The notes: generated by a model from the letters alone, not told the origin. Shown: positions 40,125 through 48,410, counted from the first letter of the stretch. The stretch: 49,772 nucleotides of DNA from JBBKXP01 sp038323615 (GCA_038323615.1 JBBQHC010000009.1:1-49772), one strand, 5' to 3'. Numbers and translations: made by a program.

Positions 40125-41135
40125 ATGAAGTTCAATTTTGCTGCCGCTGCTGCGGCTGCCATCGCCATGTCCGCAACGCTGGCCCAAGCCGATCCGATGG
40201 GCTGTGATGACGGCGAGACCGTTGTCAAGTTCAGCCATGTCACCAACACCGACAAGCACCCCAAGGGCATCGCCGCCCAGCTGCTGATGGAGCGGGTCAA
40301 TGCCGAGATGGACGGCACCATGTGTATGGAAGTCTTTCCGAACTCGACCCTCTACACCGACGAACAGGTGATCGAGGCGATGCTGCGTGGTGATGTGCAA
40401 ATGGCCGCACCGTCGCTGTCGCTGTTTGAATCCATCACCAAGGCCTACCGCCTGTTCGACCTGCCGTTCATGTTCAAGGACATCGCTGCGGTCGATGCGT
40501 TTCAGGCGTCGGACACCGGGCAGGCGATGCTGAATGCGATGCAGCGGCGCGGCATCCAGGGGCTTGGTTACTGGCACAACGGGATGAAGCAGATCAGCGC
40601 CAATGTGCCGCTGATCGAACCAACCGACGCCGCAGGGTTGAAATTCCGGGTCCAGCCCAGCGATGTGCTGGTTGCCCAGATGGAAGCCTTGGGCGCCAGC
40701 CCGCAGCCAATGGCCTTTGCCGAAGTTTACGGCGCCTTGCAGACCGGCGTCGTCGACGGGCAGGAAAACACCTGGTCGAACATCTACGGCCAGAAGTTTT
40801 TCGAGGTGCAGGACGGGATCACCGAAACCAACCACGGGATCATCGACTATATGCTGGTCAGCTCGGTAGATTTCCTTGACAGCCTCGACCCGGCAGTGCG
40901 CGATCAGCTGCTGACTATCGTGGGCGAAGTCACGACCGAACGGAACGCCGCCGTGCAAGAGGTCGATCTGGCCGCGCGTCAGTCGATCCTTGATGCCGGT
41001 GGCAAGATTGTCGAATTGACGCCCGAACAGCGTGCCGATTGGGTCGCCGCGATGAAGCCGGTCTGGGCGCAGTTCGCCGATGAGGTCGGTCAAGAGAACA
41101 TCGACGCGGCACAGGCGATCAACGACAGCATGTGA
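40125..41135 (+). CDS. dctP: TRAP transporter substrate-binding protein DctP
   Basis: Periplasmic solute receptor of a C4-dicarboxylate TRAP transporter, 336 residues with a Sec signal peptide (about 1-22, cut after AQA). The DctP pattern is clear: 'VVKFSHVTNTDKHPKGIAAQ', 'GLKFRVQPSDVLVAQMEALG' with the carboxylate-binding Arg, and 'AEVYGALQTGVVDGQENTWS'. GGGAGGAG lies six bases before ATG 40125. Expected to bind succinate, fumarate or malate given dctBD next door. The gap before it (39891-40124) holds the palindrome at 39898 and no sigma-54 (-24/-12) consensus that I can see. Confidence 0.95.
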   Translation: MKFNFAAAAAAAIAMSATLAQADPMGCDDGETVVKFSHVTNTDKHPKGIAAQLLMERVNAEMDGTMCMEVFPNSTLYTDEQVIEAMLRGDVQMAAPSLSLFESITKAYRLFDLPFMFKDIAAVDAFQASDTGQAMLNAMQRRGIQGLGYWHNGMKQISANVPLIEPTDAAGLKFRVQPSDVLVAQMEALGASPQPMAFAEVYGALQTGVVDGQENTWSNIYGQKFFEVQDGITETNHGIIDYMLVSSVDFLDSLDPAVRDQLLTIVGEVTTERNAAVQEVDLAARQSILDAGGKIVELTPEQRADWVAAMKPVWAQFADEVGQENIDAAQAINDSM

Positions 41136-41150
41136 TAGCATGCCAAAAAG

Positions 41151-41184
41151 GGGCGGCCCGATCCGGGAGGGGGTCGGGCCGCCC
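41151..41184 (+). other. Intercistronic stem-loop between dctP and dctQ
   Basis: Perfect 11-bp G/C stem GGGCGGCCCGA / TCGGGCCGCCC with a 12-base loop, starting 16 bases after the dctP stop and ending 24 bases before dctQ. No U-tract. Such structures protect the upstream message and let the binding protein be made in excess over the membrane subunits. Confidence 0.85.
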
Positions 41185-41208
41185 TTGCGACCAAAAAGGG
41201 AGGGGACG

Positions 41209-41895
41209 ATGAGTGCTGGCTGGAAATACGAGCCAAAGACGCCGCTGGCGCGGTTCGTCCACGGGTTTGAGGAAAACGCGATTTCCCTGTTGCTGGGCGC
41301 GATGACGCTACTGACATTCGTCAATGTCGTGCGCCGCTATGTTTTTAACGCCAGCCTGATATGGAGCCTTGAAGTCACGCTGACCCTGTTTGCGTGGCTG
41401 GTGCTGTTCGGCATCGCCTACGGGTTCAAGGTCACGGCGCATCTGGGCGTCGATGCGATCACCAACATGGTGTCGCGCCCCGCCCGTCGGGCGATGGGCC
41501 TGATCTCGGCACTGGTTTGTATCGCCTATGCACTTTTGATCCTGAAAGGCGCGTGGGACTACTGGGCGCCGTTCGCCGATCTGCCCCCCACGTCCGGCCG
41601 CTGGTTCCCGACCGGGTTCGACTGGACCGCGCGCGGCACGTCCTATTTCGAAACCGACCAGATTCCGATGCCGGGGTTCCTGCGGTTTCTCGAAGACCTG
41701 ATCAATTATGGCGACAGCTATTCCAAACTGCCGCGGATGATCCCCTACATCATGTTGCCGATCGCCGCGCTGCTGATCCTGTTTCGGATCGTGCAGGCGA
41801 CCATCCGCATCATCCGGGGCGAACAGGACAGCCTGATCGTCAGCCACGAAGCCGAGGACGCGGTCGAACAGGCCGCCGCCCTGAACCGGGATTAA
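41209..41895 (+). CDS. dctQ: TRAP transporter small membrane subunit DctQ
   Basis: A 228-residue inner-membrane protein with four helices (about 25-45, 58-78, 98-120, 178-198). The DctQ block 'NVVRRYVFNASLIWSLEVTL' and 'LVLFGIAYGFKVTAHLGVDA' is diagnostic. A hydrophilic insert between helices 3 and 4 (about 120-175) is longer than in many DctQ proteins. GGGAGGGG just before ATG 41209 supports the start. Six bases separate it from dctM. Confidence 0.94.
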   Translation: MSAGWKYEPKTPLARFVHGFEENAISLLLGAMTLLTFVNVVRRYVFNASLIWSLEVTLTLFAWLVLFGIAYGFKVTAHLGVDAITNMVSRPARRAMGLISALVCIAYALLILKGAWDYWAPFADLPPTSGRWFPTGFDWTARGTSYFETDQIPMPGFLRFLEDLINYGDSYSKLPRMIPYIMLPIAALLILFRIVQATIRIIRGEQDSLIVSHEAEDAVEQAAALNRD

Positions 41896-41901
41896 CCAGA
41901 C

Positions 41902-43326
41902 ATGGAAGTGCTTGTGCTATTCGTGCTGATCGTCGGCCTGTTGCTGATCGGGGTGCCCATCGCGGTATCGTTGGGCCTGTCGTCGATCATCTTTCTGCTG
42001 GCGTTTTCGGGCACCTCCATCGGGTCGGTCGCCGCCAGCCTGTATCAGGCGATGGCCGGGCACTACACGCTGCTGGCGATCCCGTTTTTCATCCTCGCCT
42101 CGTCATTCATGTCGACCGGCGGTGTGGCGAAACGGATCATCCGGTTCGCCATCGCCTGCGTCGGGCATTTACAGGGCGGCCTGGCGATTGCCGGGGTGCT
42201 GGCCTGCATGATGTTCGCGGCCCTGTCCGGGTCGTCGCCCGCCACGGTCGTCGCCATCGGGTCTATCGTTATCGCAGCGATGCGGCAGGCAGGCTATACC
42301 AAGGAATTCGCCGCCGGGGTGATCGCCAACGCCGGCACCCTTGGAATCCTGATCCCGCCCAGCATCGTCATGGTCGTTTATGCGTCAGCCACCGATGTGT
42401 CTGTGGGCCGGATGTTTCTGGCAGGCGTGATCCCCGGTATTCTCGCCGGCACCATGTTGATGGTCACGATCTGGATCATGGCGCGGATCAAGAACATGCC
42501 GCGCGGCGACTGGCTGGGCTGGGGCGAAATCTGGGCCAGCTTCCGTGCTGCGTTCTGGGGCCTGATGCTGATCGTTATCATCATGGGCGGCATCTATGGC
42601 CATCCGTGGTTCAACTTTGACGGCGGAAGCCTGATCTACTGGAAAGGCGGGGCGTTTACCCCGACCGAGGCCGCCGCGGTCGCGGCCGTCTATGCGTTCC
42701 TGATCGCGACCTTTGTCTATCGCGACATGGGGCCGCTGGCGGGTACCAACGGGGCCGCACCGTATTCGCTGTTGCAGCGCCCGCTGGCCCTGATCACCGG
42801 GTTTTTCCACGAAGATACCCGCCGCACCCTGTTCGAGGGTGGCAAGCTGACCGTGACGCTGATGTTCATTATCGCCAACGCGCTGCTGCTGAAACAGGTG
42901 CTGACTGATCAACAAATCCCGCAGCAGATTGCCCGCACGATGCTGGACGCCGGTTTGGGGCCGATCACGTTCCTGATCGTGGTCAACGTGATCCTGCTGA
43001 TCGGCGGTCAGTTCATGGAGCCGTCGGGACTGATCGTGATCGTGGCGCCGCTGGTGTTTCCGATCGCCCTGAAACTGGGGATCGATCCGATCCATCTGGG
43101 CATCATCATGGTCGTGAACATGGAAATCGGGATGATCACGCCGCCGGTCGGGCTGAACCTGTTCGTCACCTCGGGCGTGGCCAACATGACGATGATGGCC
43201 GTGGTTCGCGCCGCGCTGCCGTTCCTGGCGGTGCTGTTCGTCTTCCTGATCATCGTGACCTATGTGCCGATCATCTCGACCTGGCTGCCCAATACCTTCA
43301 TGGGACCAGAGATCATCATTAATTAG
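41902..43326 (+). CDS. dctM: TRAP transporter large membrane subunit DctM
   Basis: The ion-coupled permease subunit (Na+-driven in the family), 474 residues, about 12 hydrophobic segments. Typical sequences: 'LLLIGVPIAVSLGLSSIIFL', AALSGSSPATVVAIGSI, 'NAGTLGILIPPSIVMVVYAS' and, late, 'EIGMITPPVGLNLFVTSGVA'. It is about 40 residues longer than the usual DctM because of a hydrophilic insert near residues 230-300. Last gene of dctPQM. The 125 bases after it hold the promoter of the next gene. Confidence 0.96.
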   Translation: MEVLVLFVLIVGLLLIGVPIAVSLGLSSIIFLLAFSGTSIGSVAASLYQAMAGHYTLLAIPFFILASSFMSTGGVAKRIIRFAIACVGHLQGGLAIAGVLACMMFAALSGSSPATVVAIGSIVIAAMRQAGYTKEFAAGVIANAGTLGILIPPSIVMVVYASATDVSVGRMFLAGVIPGILAGTMLMVTIWIMARIKNMPRGDWLGWGEIWASFRAAFWGLMLIVIIMGGIYGHPWFNFDGGSLIYWKGGAFTPTEAAAVAAVYAFLIATFVYRDMGPLAGTNGAAPYSLLQRPLALITGFFHEDTRRTLFEGGKLTVTLMFIIANALLLKQVLTDQQIPQQIARTMLDAGLGPITFLIVVNVILLIGGQFMEPSGLIVIVAPLVFPIALKLGIDPIHLGIIMVVNMEIGMITPPVGLNLFVTSGVANMTMMAVVRAALPFLAVLFVFLIIVTYVPIISTWLPNTFMGPEIIIN

Positions 43327-43375
43327 CGCCCGGCAACCGCCGCCAATGCGCGTCGTCCGGAGTGGTCGCGAATTG

Positions 43376-43405
43376 TTGTCCGGATGGTCAAAAATATGGT
43401 ATATT
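43376..43405 (+). promoter_or_regulatory. Candidate sigma-70 promoter for the secreted protein gene
   Basis: TTGTCC (43376-43381), an 18-base spacer and TATATT (43400-43405), 47 bases before ATG 43452. An A/T-rich patch precedes the -10. Fair match in an otherwise G/C-rich region. Confidence 0.45.
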
Positions 43406-43451
43406 CCGCCCGCATGGGCGATTTTGCCCGCGTATGTTTGGGGGGACTAAG

Positions 43452-44057
43452 ATGATCGTTATTACAAAGGTTACGACAGTAATTGTGTTAGGTGCCTCGG
43501 TTTCGCTGTTTCAGCCGACGCCGGCGTCGGCGCAGGACATCGCTGCCGAAATGGATGCAATCCGCGCCGCAACAGAGAAGTATGCCGACGTCAACGCTGC
43601 ACTTGCCGACGGATTCATTCCCGATCCTTCGGGCATGTGCGTCTCTGCCGCAATGGAAGGGCTGCCAGCCGAAATGGGGGCAATGGGCATCCACTACCTG
43701 AACATGGCGCGTCTTGGCATCACCGCCGCCGAGCCGAGGATCGACGGAAATGGCAGCAATACCGATTTCACCCAGCCGTCGATCCTCTTGTACGAGCCGC
43801 AGGCGGATGGGTCGTTGAAACTGGCAGGGGTCGAAAACCTGGTGTTCATCGAAAGCTGGACCGCGGCCGGAAACAGCGGCGCGCCGACCTTTGCAGGGCA
43901 TTCCTGGGATACGATGATGGACAATCCCGACACCGCCGGCGACGAGGCGCACGGGTTCCAGCCACACTACGATCTGCATGTCTGGACTGTGCGCGACAAT
44001 CCGGCCGGCCCGACGGTGCCGTTCAACCCAGCGGTGACCTGTCCAATGGCCGGGTAG
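43452..44057 (+). CDS. Secreted/periplasmic protein of unknown function
   Basis: A 201-residue protein with a Sec signal peptide (about 1-27, cut after ASA). The mature part has conserved-looking blocks MGIHYLNMARLG, 'SILLYEPQADGSLKLAGVEN', DEAHGFQPHYDLHVWTVRDN and a final Pro-rich FNPAVTCPMAG; two cysteines (CVSAAM and VTCPM) could form a disulfide. His residues in GIHY, PHYDLHVW and the DEAH stretch could bind a metal, but I know no characterised family. GGGGGGA nine bases before ATG 43452 fixes the start. Monocistronic, ended by the hairpins at 44110-44154. Confidence 0.8.
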   Translation: MIVITKVTTVIVLGASVSLFQPTPASAQDIAAEMDAIRAATEKYADVNAALADGFIPDPSGMCVSAAMEGLPAEMGAMGIHYLNMARLGITAAEPRIDGNGSNTDFTQPSILLYEPQADGSLKLAGVENLVFIESWTAAGNSGAPTFAGHSWDTMMDNPDTAGDEAHGFQPHYDLHVWTVRDNPAGPTVPFNPAVTCPMAG

Positions 44058-44109
44058 CGCCTTTTGCGTTTTATCTGGTCCATGGTAAACGGAAATTGTT
44101 TTAAGCGCA

Positions 44110-44154
44110 GGAAGGCTTTGCAAAAGCCTTCCGAAAACGCTTGCAAGCGTTTTT
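44110..44154. terminator. Tandem hairpins between convergent genes (bidirectional terminator)
   Basis: Hairpin 1: GGAAGGCTTT-GCA-AAAGCCTTCC (44110-44132). Hairpin 2: AAAACGC-TTGCAA-GCGTTTT (44134-44153), followed by a further T. The A-run before and T-run after hairpin 2 make it usable from both strands, serving the secreted protein gene (+) and tpiA (-). Confidence 0.88.
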
Positions 44155-44157
44155 GCC

Positions 44158-44898
44158 TTAAGCCTGTTCGAGGGCCGTGATGATTGGCGAGAAGTCGGCG
44201 GATGTGAGGCTCGCACCGCCGACCAGCGCGCCGTCCACCTCCGGCACGCCAAAGATATCGGCGGCATTGCCGGGCTTGACCGAGCCGCCGTATAGAATCC
44301 GCATCATCACGCCTTCAGTGCCGAAACGGTCACGCATTGCCTGGCGGATGAACCCATGCACCTCGGCGATCTGATCCAGCGTCGCGACCTTGCCGGTGCC
44401 AATGGCCCAAACCGGTTCGTAGGCAATCACCGTATTGGCTGCACTGGCCCCGGTTGGCACCGATCCGGCCAGTTGGGTGCCGATCACATCCAAAGTCTGT
44501 CCCGCGTCGCGCTGCGCCAGCGTCTCGCCGATGCAGATGATGGCCGTCAGCATGGTACGATGCGCCGCATCGGCCTTGGCCAGCACATCGTTGTCGGTTT
44601 CCCGGTGATCGGCGCGGCGTTCCGAATGGCCAAGGATCACATGGCTCGCCCCGGCATCGACCAGCATGGCTGCCGATATGTCGCCAGTATGCGCGCCCGA
44701 CGCGGCCGCATGGCAATCCTGCCCGCCGATATGAAGCGGGCCACGGATGTCGGCCATCTGCGCCAACAGGGTCGCGGGTGGGCAGATCAGCAGATCGATC
44801 GACGGCGCAGGGTGGGCGGCGATCAGCGCCCTGACCTCGGTCAGGCTGTCAGCCGTCCCGTTCATCTTCCAGTTTCCGGCGGCGAGTTTGCGGCGCAT
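44158..44898 (-). CDS. tpiA: Triosephosphate isomerase
   Basis: Interconverts dihydroxyacetone phosphate and glyceraldehyde-3-phosphate, cytosolic, 246 residues from the ATG at 44898. Active-site residues are Lys11 (GNWKMNG), His91 (ILGHSERR) and Glu161 (IAYEPVWAIGTG); the phosphate-binding LYGGSVKPGN is intact. The open frame runs upstream over the TfoX gene and is not used. It lies 4 bases after the TfoX-domain gene, an unusual partner. Confidence 0.97.
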   Translation of the reverse strand: MRRKLAAGNWKMNGTADSLTEVRALIAAHPAPSIDLLICPPATLLAQMADIRGPLHIGGQDCHAAASGAHTGDISAAMLVDAGASHVILGHSERRADHRETDNDVLAKADAAHRTMLTAIICIGETLAQRDAGQTLDVIGTQLAGSVPTGASAANTVIAYEPVWAIGTGKVATLDQIAEVHGFIRQAMRDRFGTEGVMMRILYGGSVKPGNAADIFGVPEVDGALVGGASLTSADFSPIITALEQA

Positions 44899-44902
44899 GA
44901 GG

Positions 44903-45217
44903 CTACTCCAGATGGGACAGGGCGCGGCGAGCCCAAGTGCAGGCCAGTTCGGGATCGTCGAGCGCCGCCTCGGGCAAAGTCCAATAGCCCATGCTGCGCC
45001 CGTCATCCATCGCGAAAATGCACGACCCGGCGGCCTGCATTTCGGCGGCAAAGGCATCCTTGGCCTTCAGGTATGGGGTACCGTTGCTGCGCAGGACGGC
45101 GAAAATCTGACCGTTCGCATACAGCGTCAGGCCACCCATCATCTTGCGCCCGGTGATGGTGCCCAGATCGGCGAACAAATCCTTGGCAAAGGCAATCTCA
45201 GCGTCCGAAACGCTCAC
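44903..45217 (-). CDS. TfoX N-terminal domain protein
   Basis: A 104-residue protein made only of the TfoX N-terminal domain (about 8-95): 'GTITGRKMMGGLTLYANGQI', then FAVLRSNGTPYLKAKD and MGYWTLPEAALDD. Full TfoX/Sxy of gammaproteobacteria (about 200 residues) drives competence genes; stand-alone N-domains are common and uncharacterised, so no competence role is claimed. It overlaps the A-type Fe-S carrier gene by 4 bases and runs into tpiA. Confidence 0.88.
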   Translation of the reverse strand: MSVSDAEIAFAKDLFADLGTITGRKMMGGLTLYANGQIFAVLRSNGTPYLKAKDAFAAEMQAAGSCIFAMDDGRSMGYWTLPEAALDDPELACTWARRALSHLE

Positions 45218-45576
45218 GCCTGACCCAGCTTTTCATCGAACTTGATCGATTCGCCGCAGCCACAGGCGTCGACCACATTGGGATTGCGGAACTTGAAGCC
45301 GCTTTCCAGCAGAGTCGTTTCATAGTCGATCTCGGTTCCGAACAGGAACATCTGCGCCATCGGCGCGATCATCACGCGGGCGCCATCCTGTTCAACAACC
45401 TCGTCCAGCCCGTTGACTTCGGTCACATAGTCCATCGTGTATTCCATACCCGCGCAGCCGCCCTTTTTGACGCCGATACGCAGGCCCTTATGGGCGTCGC
45501 GGGCCATCAGGCGGGCGATTTGCGCTGCCGCACGGGGGGTGATGCTGACGGCCTGTTTGCCGGGGATGCCGAACAT
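45214..45576 (-). CDS. A-type Fe-S cluster carrier (HesB/IscA/SufA/ErpA family)
   Basis: A 120-residue carrier that delivers Fe-S clusters to target proteins. The three cluster cysteines are in place: Cys41 (KKGGCAGMEY), Cys105 and Cys107 (DACGCGES). Closest in feel to SufA/IscA; which subtype cannot be settled by eye. It lies 83 bases after the DUF59 gene, often part of the suf set, and overlaps the TfoX gene by 4 bases. Confidence 0.93.
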   Translation of the reverse strand: MFGIPGKQAVSITPRAAAQIARLMARDAHKGLRIGVKKGGCAGMEYTMDYVTEVNGLDEVVEQDGARVMIAPMAQMFLFGTEIDYETTLLESGFKFRNPNVVDACGCGESIKFDEKLGQA

Positions 45577-45659
45577 GGCGGGACTCCTTTGTCGATCAAT
45601 TTAGGCACCAATGGCTGCCCGCTCAAGCCGACAGTCAAAAATGTTGGCGACGCGTGCGG

Positions 45660-46022
45660 TTACATGAACCCCAGCTCAAGCCGGGCCTCGTCCGACATCA
45701 TTTCCATCCCCCATTGGGGTTCGAATGTCATTGCCACATCAACCTGTTTGACACCGGCCAGCGGTTCGATTGCATCAGCGACCCAACCGGGCATTTCACC
45801 CGCGACGGGACAGCCGGGGGCGGTCAGCGACATCGTGATGTTGACCGCGTTTTCGGCGTCGATCAGAATCGTATAAATCAGGCCAAGGTCATAGATATTG
45901 ACCGGAATTTCCGGGTCATAGACCGACCGGCAGGCCTGCACCACCGCGTCATACAGCGGGTGATCGGTGGTCGAGGGCGCAATCAGCGGCGTGCCTTCGA
46001 TTTTGCTGTCGTGTTCGGTCAT
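45660..46022 (-). CDS. DUF59/MIP18-like Fe-S assembly protein (SufT-type)
   Basis: A 120-residue protein with the DUF59 domain (about 22-115): 'VYDPEIPVNIYDLGLIYTIL', TAPGCPVAGEMP with the conserved Cys71, and 'VDVAMTFEPQWGMEMMSDEA'. Family members (SufT, PaaD-like, MIP18) help mature Fe-S proteins. The ATG at 46022 gives the right N-terminus; the longer frame to 46232 crosses the dispersed repeat and the tgt start. No sufBCD genes are in the window. Confidence 0.9.
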   Translation of the reverse strand: MTEHDSKIEGTPLIAPSTTDHPLYDAVVQACRSVYDPEIPVNIYDLGLIYTILIDAENAVNITMSLTAPGCPVAGEMPGWVADAIEPLAGVKQVDVAMTFEPQWGMEMMSDEARLELGFM

Positions 46023-46133
46023 GACGGCCCCGTCAGTTAATCCTGACTGTTCATATAGGGATTTGTCGGGCGCGGGTAAAGGGTGGGCGCGGCCACGCGG
46101 CGTCGCACCTGTTGCGATGGCAGAGCCTCTGGT

Positions 46134-46157
46134 GGGAATATTTTTGGCCAAAAGAAG
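46134..46157 (+). repeat. Dispersed intergenic repeat, copy 3 (terminal part)
   Basis: GGGAATATTTTTGGCCAAAA followed by GAAG, containing a perfect 12-base palindrome TTTTGGCCAAAA (46142-46153). This is the cleanest copy of the A/T end of the repeat; the G/C hairpin part is absent here. It lies 60 bases before tgt in the divergent gap with the DUF59 gene. Confidence 0.7.
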
Positions 46158-46216
46158 CCGAGAGATGGTTTTCATTGCCGACCGATACGCTATCAGGGCG
46201 GCGAAACGGGGGCGAC

Positions 46217-47344
46217 ATGACCGGGTTTTCATTCGATCTACAGGCGACCGAGGGCAAGGCCCGCACCGGCGTGATCCACACAGCCCGTGGCGATATCCGT
46301 ACGCCCGCGTTCATGCCCGTCGGCACCGCTGCGACGGTCAAGGCGATGCTGCCCGAAAGCGTCGCCGCCACGGGGGCCGACATTCTGCTTGGCAACACCT
46401 ATCATCTGATGCTGCGGCCGACTGCCGAGAGGGTCGCCGCCCTGGGCGGGCTTCACAATTTCATGAACTGGGATCGCCCGATCCTGACCGACAGCGGCGG
46501 ATTCCAAGTGATGAGCCTTGCCGGCCTGCGCAAGCTGACCGAGACGGGCGTCACGTTCAAAAGCCATATCGACGGGTCGCGGCACGAGTTGACGCCGGAA
46601 CGGTCGATGGAAATTCAAAGGCTGCTGGGGTCCGATATCGTCATGGCGTTCGACGAATGTCCGGCCCTGCCTGCCGACGACGATCGGATCGCGGCCAGCA
46701 TGCGACTGTCGATGCGCTGGGCGGCGCGCAGTCGGGATGCCTTTGGCGAGCGTCCCGGCCACGCCCTTTTCGGGATCCAGCAGGGTGGGTTGAACCACGA
46801 TCTGCGGGCCGAAAGCGCTGCCGCGCTCACCGCCATCGGCTTTGACGGTTACGCCGTGGGTGGACTGGCCGTAGGCGAAGGTCAGGCGGCGATGTTTGGC
46901 GCCCTTGATACCGCGCCCGATATGTTGCCCGCTGACAAGCCGCGTTATCTGATGGGCGTCGGCAAGCCTGACGATATCGTCGGCGCCGTGGCGCGCGGCA
47001 TTGACATGATGGACTGTGTGCTGCCCAGCCGGTCGGGACGCACCGGGCAGGCGTTTACCCGTCGCGGTGTGGTCAATATCAAGAACGCCCGACATCAGGA
47101 TGACCCGCGCCCATTGGACGAAGATTGCGGTTGCCCCGCATGCCGGGGCTATTCCCGCGCCTATCTGCATCACGTGTTCCGGGCCCAGGAAATGATCAGC
47201 GGCATGCTGCTGACGTGGCACAACCTGACCTACTATCAGGATCTGATGGCGGGCATGCGGGCGGCGATTTCGGGCGGCACGTTCGCCGGGTTTCAGGCCG
47301 ATTTTCATGCCCAAAGGGCGGCAGGGGATATCGAACCGATCTAA
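46217..47344 (+). CDS. tgt: tRNA-guanine transglycosylase
   Basis: Exchanges guanine-34 for preQ1 in tRNAs with GUN anticodons on the way to queuosine. 375 residues from the ATG at 46217. General acid/base Asp92 (ILTDSGGFQVMSL), nucleophile Asp266 (DMMDCVLPSRSGRTGQAFT), and the zinc site Cys304, Cys306 and Cys309 with a late His (CGCPACRGYSRAYLHHVF) are all present. The frame upstream of 46217 crosses the dispersed repeat. queA is not adjacent. Confidence 0.97.
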   Translation: MTGFSFDLQATEGKARTGVIHTARGDIRTPAFMPVGTAATVKAMLPESVAATGADILLGNTYHLMLRPTAERVAALGGLHNFMNWDRPILTDSGGFQVMSLAGLRKLTETGVTFKSHIDGSRHELTPERSMEIQRLLGSDIVMAFDECPALPADDDRIAASMRLSMRWAARSRDAFGERPGHALFGIQQGGLNHDLRAESAAALTAIGFDGYAVGGLAVGEGQAAMFGALDTAPDMLPADKPRYLMGVGKPDDIVGAVARGIDMMDCVLPSRSGRTGQAFTRRGVVNIKNARHQDDPRPLDEDCGCPACRGYSRAYLHHVFRAQEMISGMLLTWHNLTYYQDLMAGMRAAISGGTFAGFQADFHAQRAAGDIEPI

Positions 47345-47365
47345 AACGGAACGACTTTCCATTGA

Positions 47366-47400
47366 ATCGCAATGCGCCCCAAGACCGGGCGATTTGCGAT
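47366..47400. terminator. Hairpin between tgt and the convergent gene
   Basis: Arms 47366-47379 (ATCGCAATGCGCCC) and 47387-47400 (GGGCGATTTGCGAT) pair at 12 of 14 positions around a 7-base loop. It lies 22 bases after the tgt stop and 31 before the stop of the convergent gene. Weak U-tract. Confidence 0.6.
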
Positions 47401-47430
47401 ATCGCTGTCTCAATCAAAAGTCATTCCGGG

Positions 47431-48231
47431 CTAAGCTGAAGCGTGGCTTTGATCGGTGCGGGCTGTGGCGGTAAGGCCCCAGTCACGCCGGACCGACAGG
47501 TGGGTGGCAAACCCATGCAGTTCATCGCCAAATCTGTCGTCGAACCAACGGGCCATCGCGACACGCGGGCGCAGGGCCTCATGAACAGTTTCCATACGGA
47601 TCAGACAACCCGTGTCGTCATCCGTCAAAGTAAGGGTCACCGTCATATCCTCGGCCCCTGACGGGTCGTCACGTTCCAGCAGATAACGGCAGGCGTGGCC
47701 GGGGTCGCGGGAGAGGAACGAAATTGTGACCTCTTCCAACCCCTGTTCGGAATCTTTGAACCGCAGGTAGAGCGACTCCGTGTCATCGGGATCATGATCG
47801 AAATCGACCAGCGTGCCGGTCCAGTGATCGTCGGGGTGGACCGCACCCGGCACCAGCGCGGCCCATGTGTCGGCGCGCGGCAGGGCGACCCATGATGTGC
47901 GCTGGCTGGTCAGGCGCAGCGATACGCCGACACGGTCCAGCCAACTGCCATAAAACCCAAGGTAGGCCAGCCCGGCAAAGCCGGTCGCCAGCACCAGGAT
48001 CAGCGGCAGTGGCAAGGGCAGGGGTGCCGCGATCAGCAGGCCGACGGCCCCGGCTTCGGTCAGTTTGCGCCAGCCAGGGGCAAACCGCAGCACTGCCAGT
48101 ACCGCACAGAGAGCTGCCAGCCCACCGACGGCGATGGCCACATCGGCGCCCATCCCAGCCCATACGGCCAGCATCGTGACGATCACGACAAATGTGATCC
48201 GGCGGCGTTGGTCGTGGATGCGCAGATGCAT
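47431..48231 (-). CDS. Membrane protein with a C-terminal SRPBCC-like domain, unknown
   Basis: A 266-residue protein from the ATG at 48231 (GAGG five bases upstream). Three to four hydrophobic helices fill residues 12-105 (such as 'TFVVIVTMLAVWAGMGADVA' and a Pro/Leu-rich LIAAPLPLPLPLILVLATGF). The soluble part (about 115-255) has an alternating strand pattern ('LEEVTISFLSRDPGHACRYL', 'MTVTLTLTDDDTGCLIRMET') and a final amphipathic helix, the look of a START/SRPBCC fold. I do not recognise a named family. It is divergent from lon across 254 bases. Confidence 0.75.
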   Translation of the reverse strand: MHLRIHDQRRRITFVVIVTMLAVWAGMGADVAIAVGGLAALCAVLAVLRFAPGWRKLTEAGAVGLLIAAPLPLPLPLILVLATGFAGLAYLGFYGSWLDRVGVSLRLTSQRTSWVALPRADTWAALVPGAVHPDDHWTGTLVDFDHDPDDTESLYLRFKDSEQGLEEVTISFLSRDPGHACRYLLERDDPSGAEDMTVTLTLTDDDTGCLIRMETVHEALRPRVAMARWFDDRFGDELHGFATHLSVRRDWGLTATARTDQSHASA

Positions 48232-48383
48232 GTCACCTCGGGGTTCGACAATGTGGTTAGCGGACCGTTCATCCACACGTGCCTGCCGATTGCGGCCAAG
48301 GCGGGGCACAACCGGGGCGATTTGCGCACCTTCCCGCTTGCTCGCGCCAGCGTGACGGGGCAAACTACATCACACAGATGATG

Positions 48384-48410
48384 CTTGAAACCGTGCGGGC
48401 CCAGCCCCAT
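48384..48410 (+). promoter_or_regulatory. Sigma-32 (RpoH) heat-shock promoter of lon
   Basis: CTTGAAA (48384-48390), a 14-base spacer and CCCCAT (48405-48410) followed by TTTA: a near-perfect match to the RpoH consensus CTTGAAA-N-CCCCATTTA. It would start transcription near 48417, leaving a leader of about 70 bases before the lon ATG. Confidence 0.9.
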
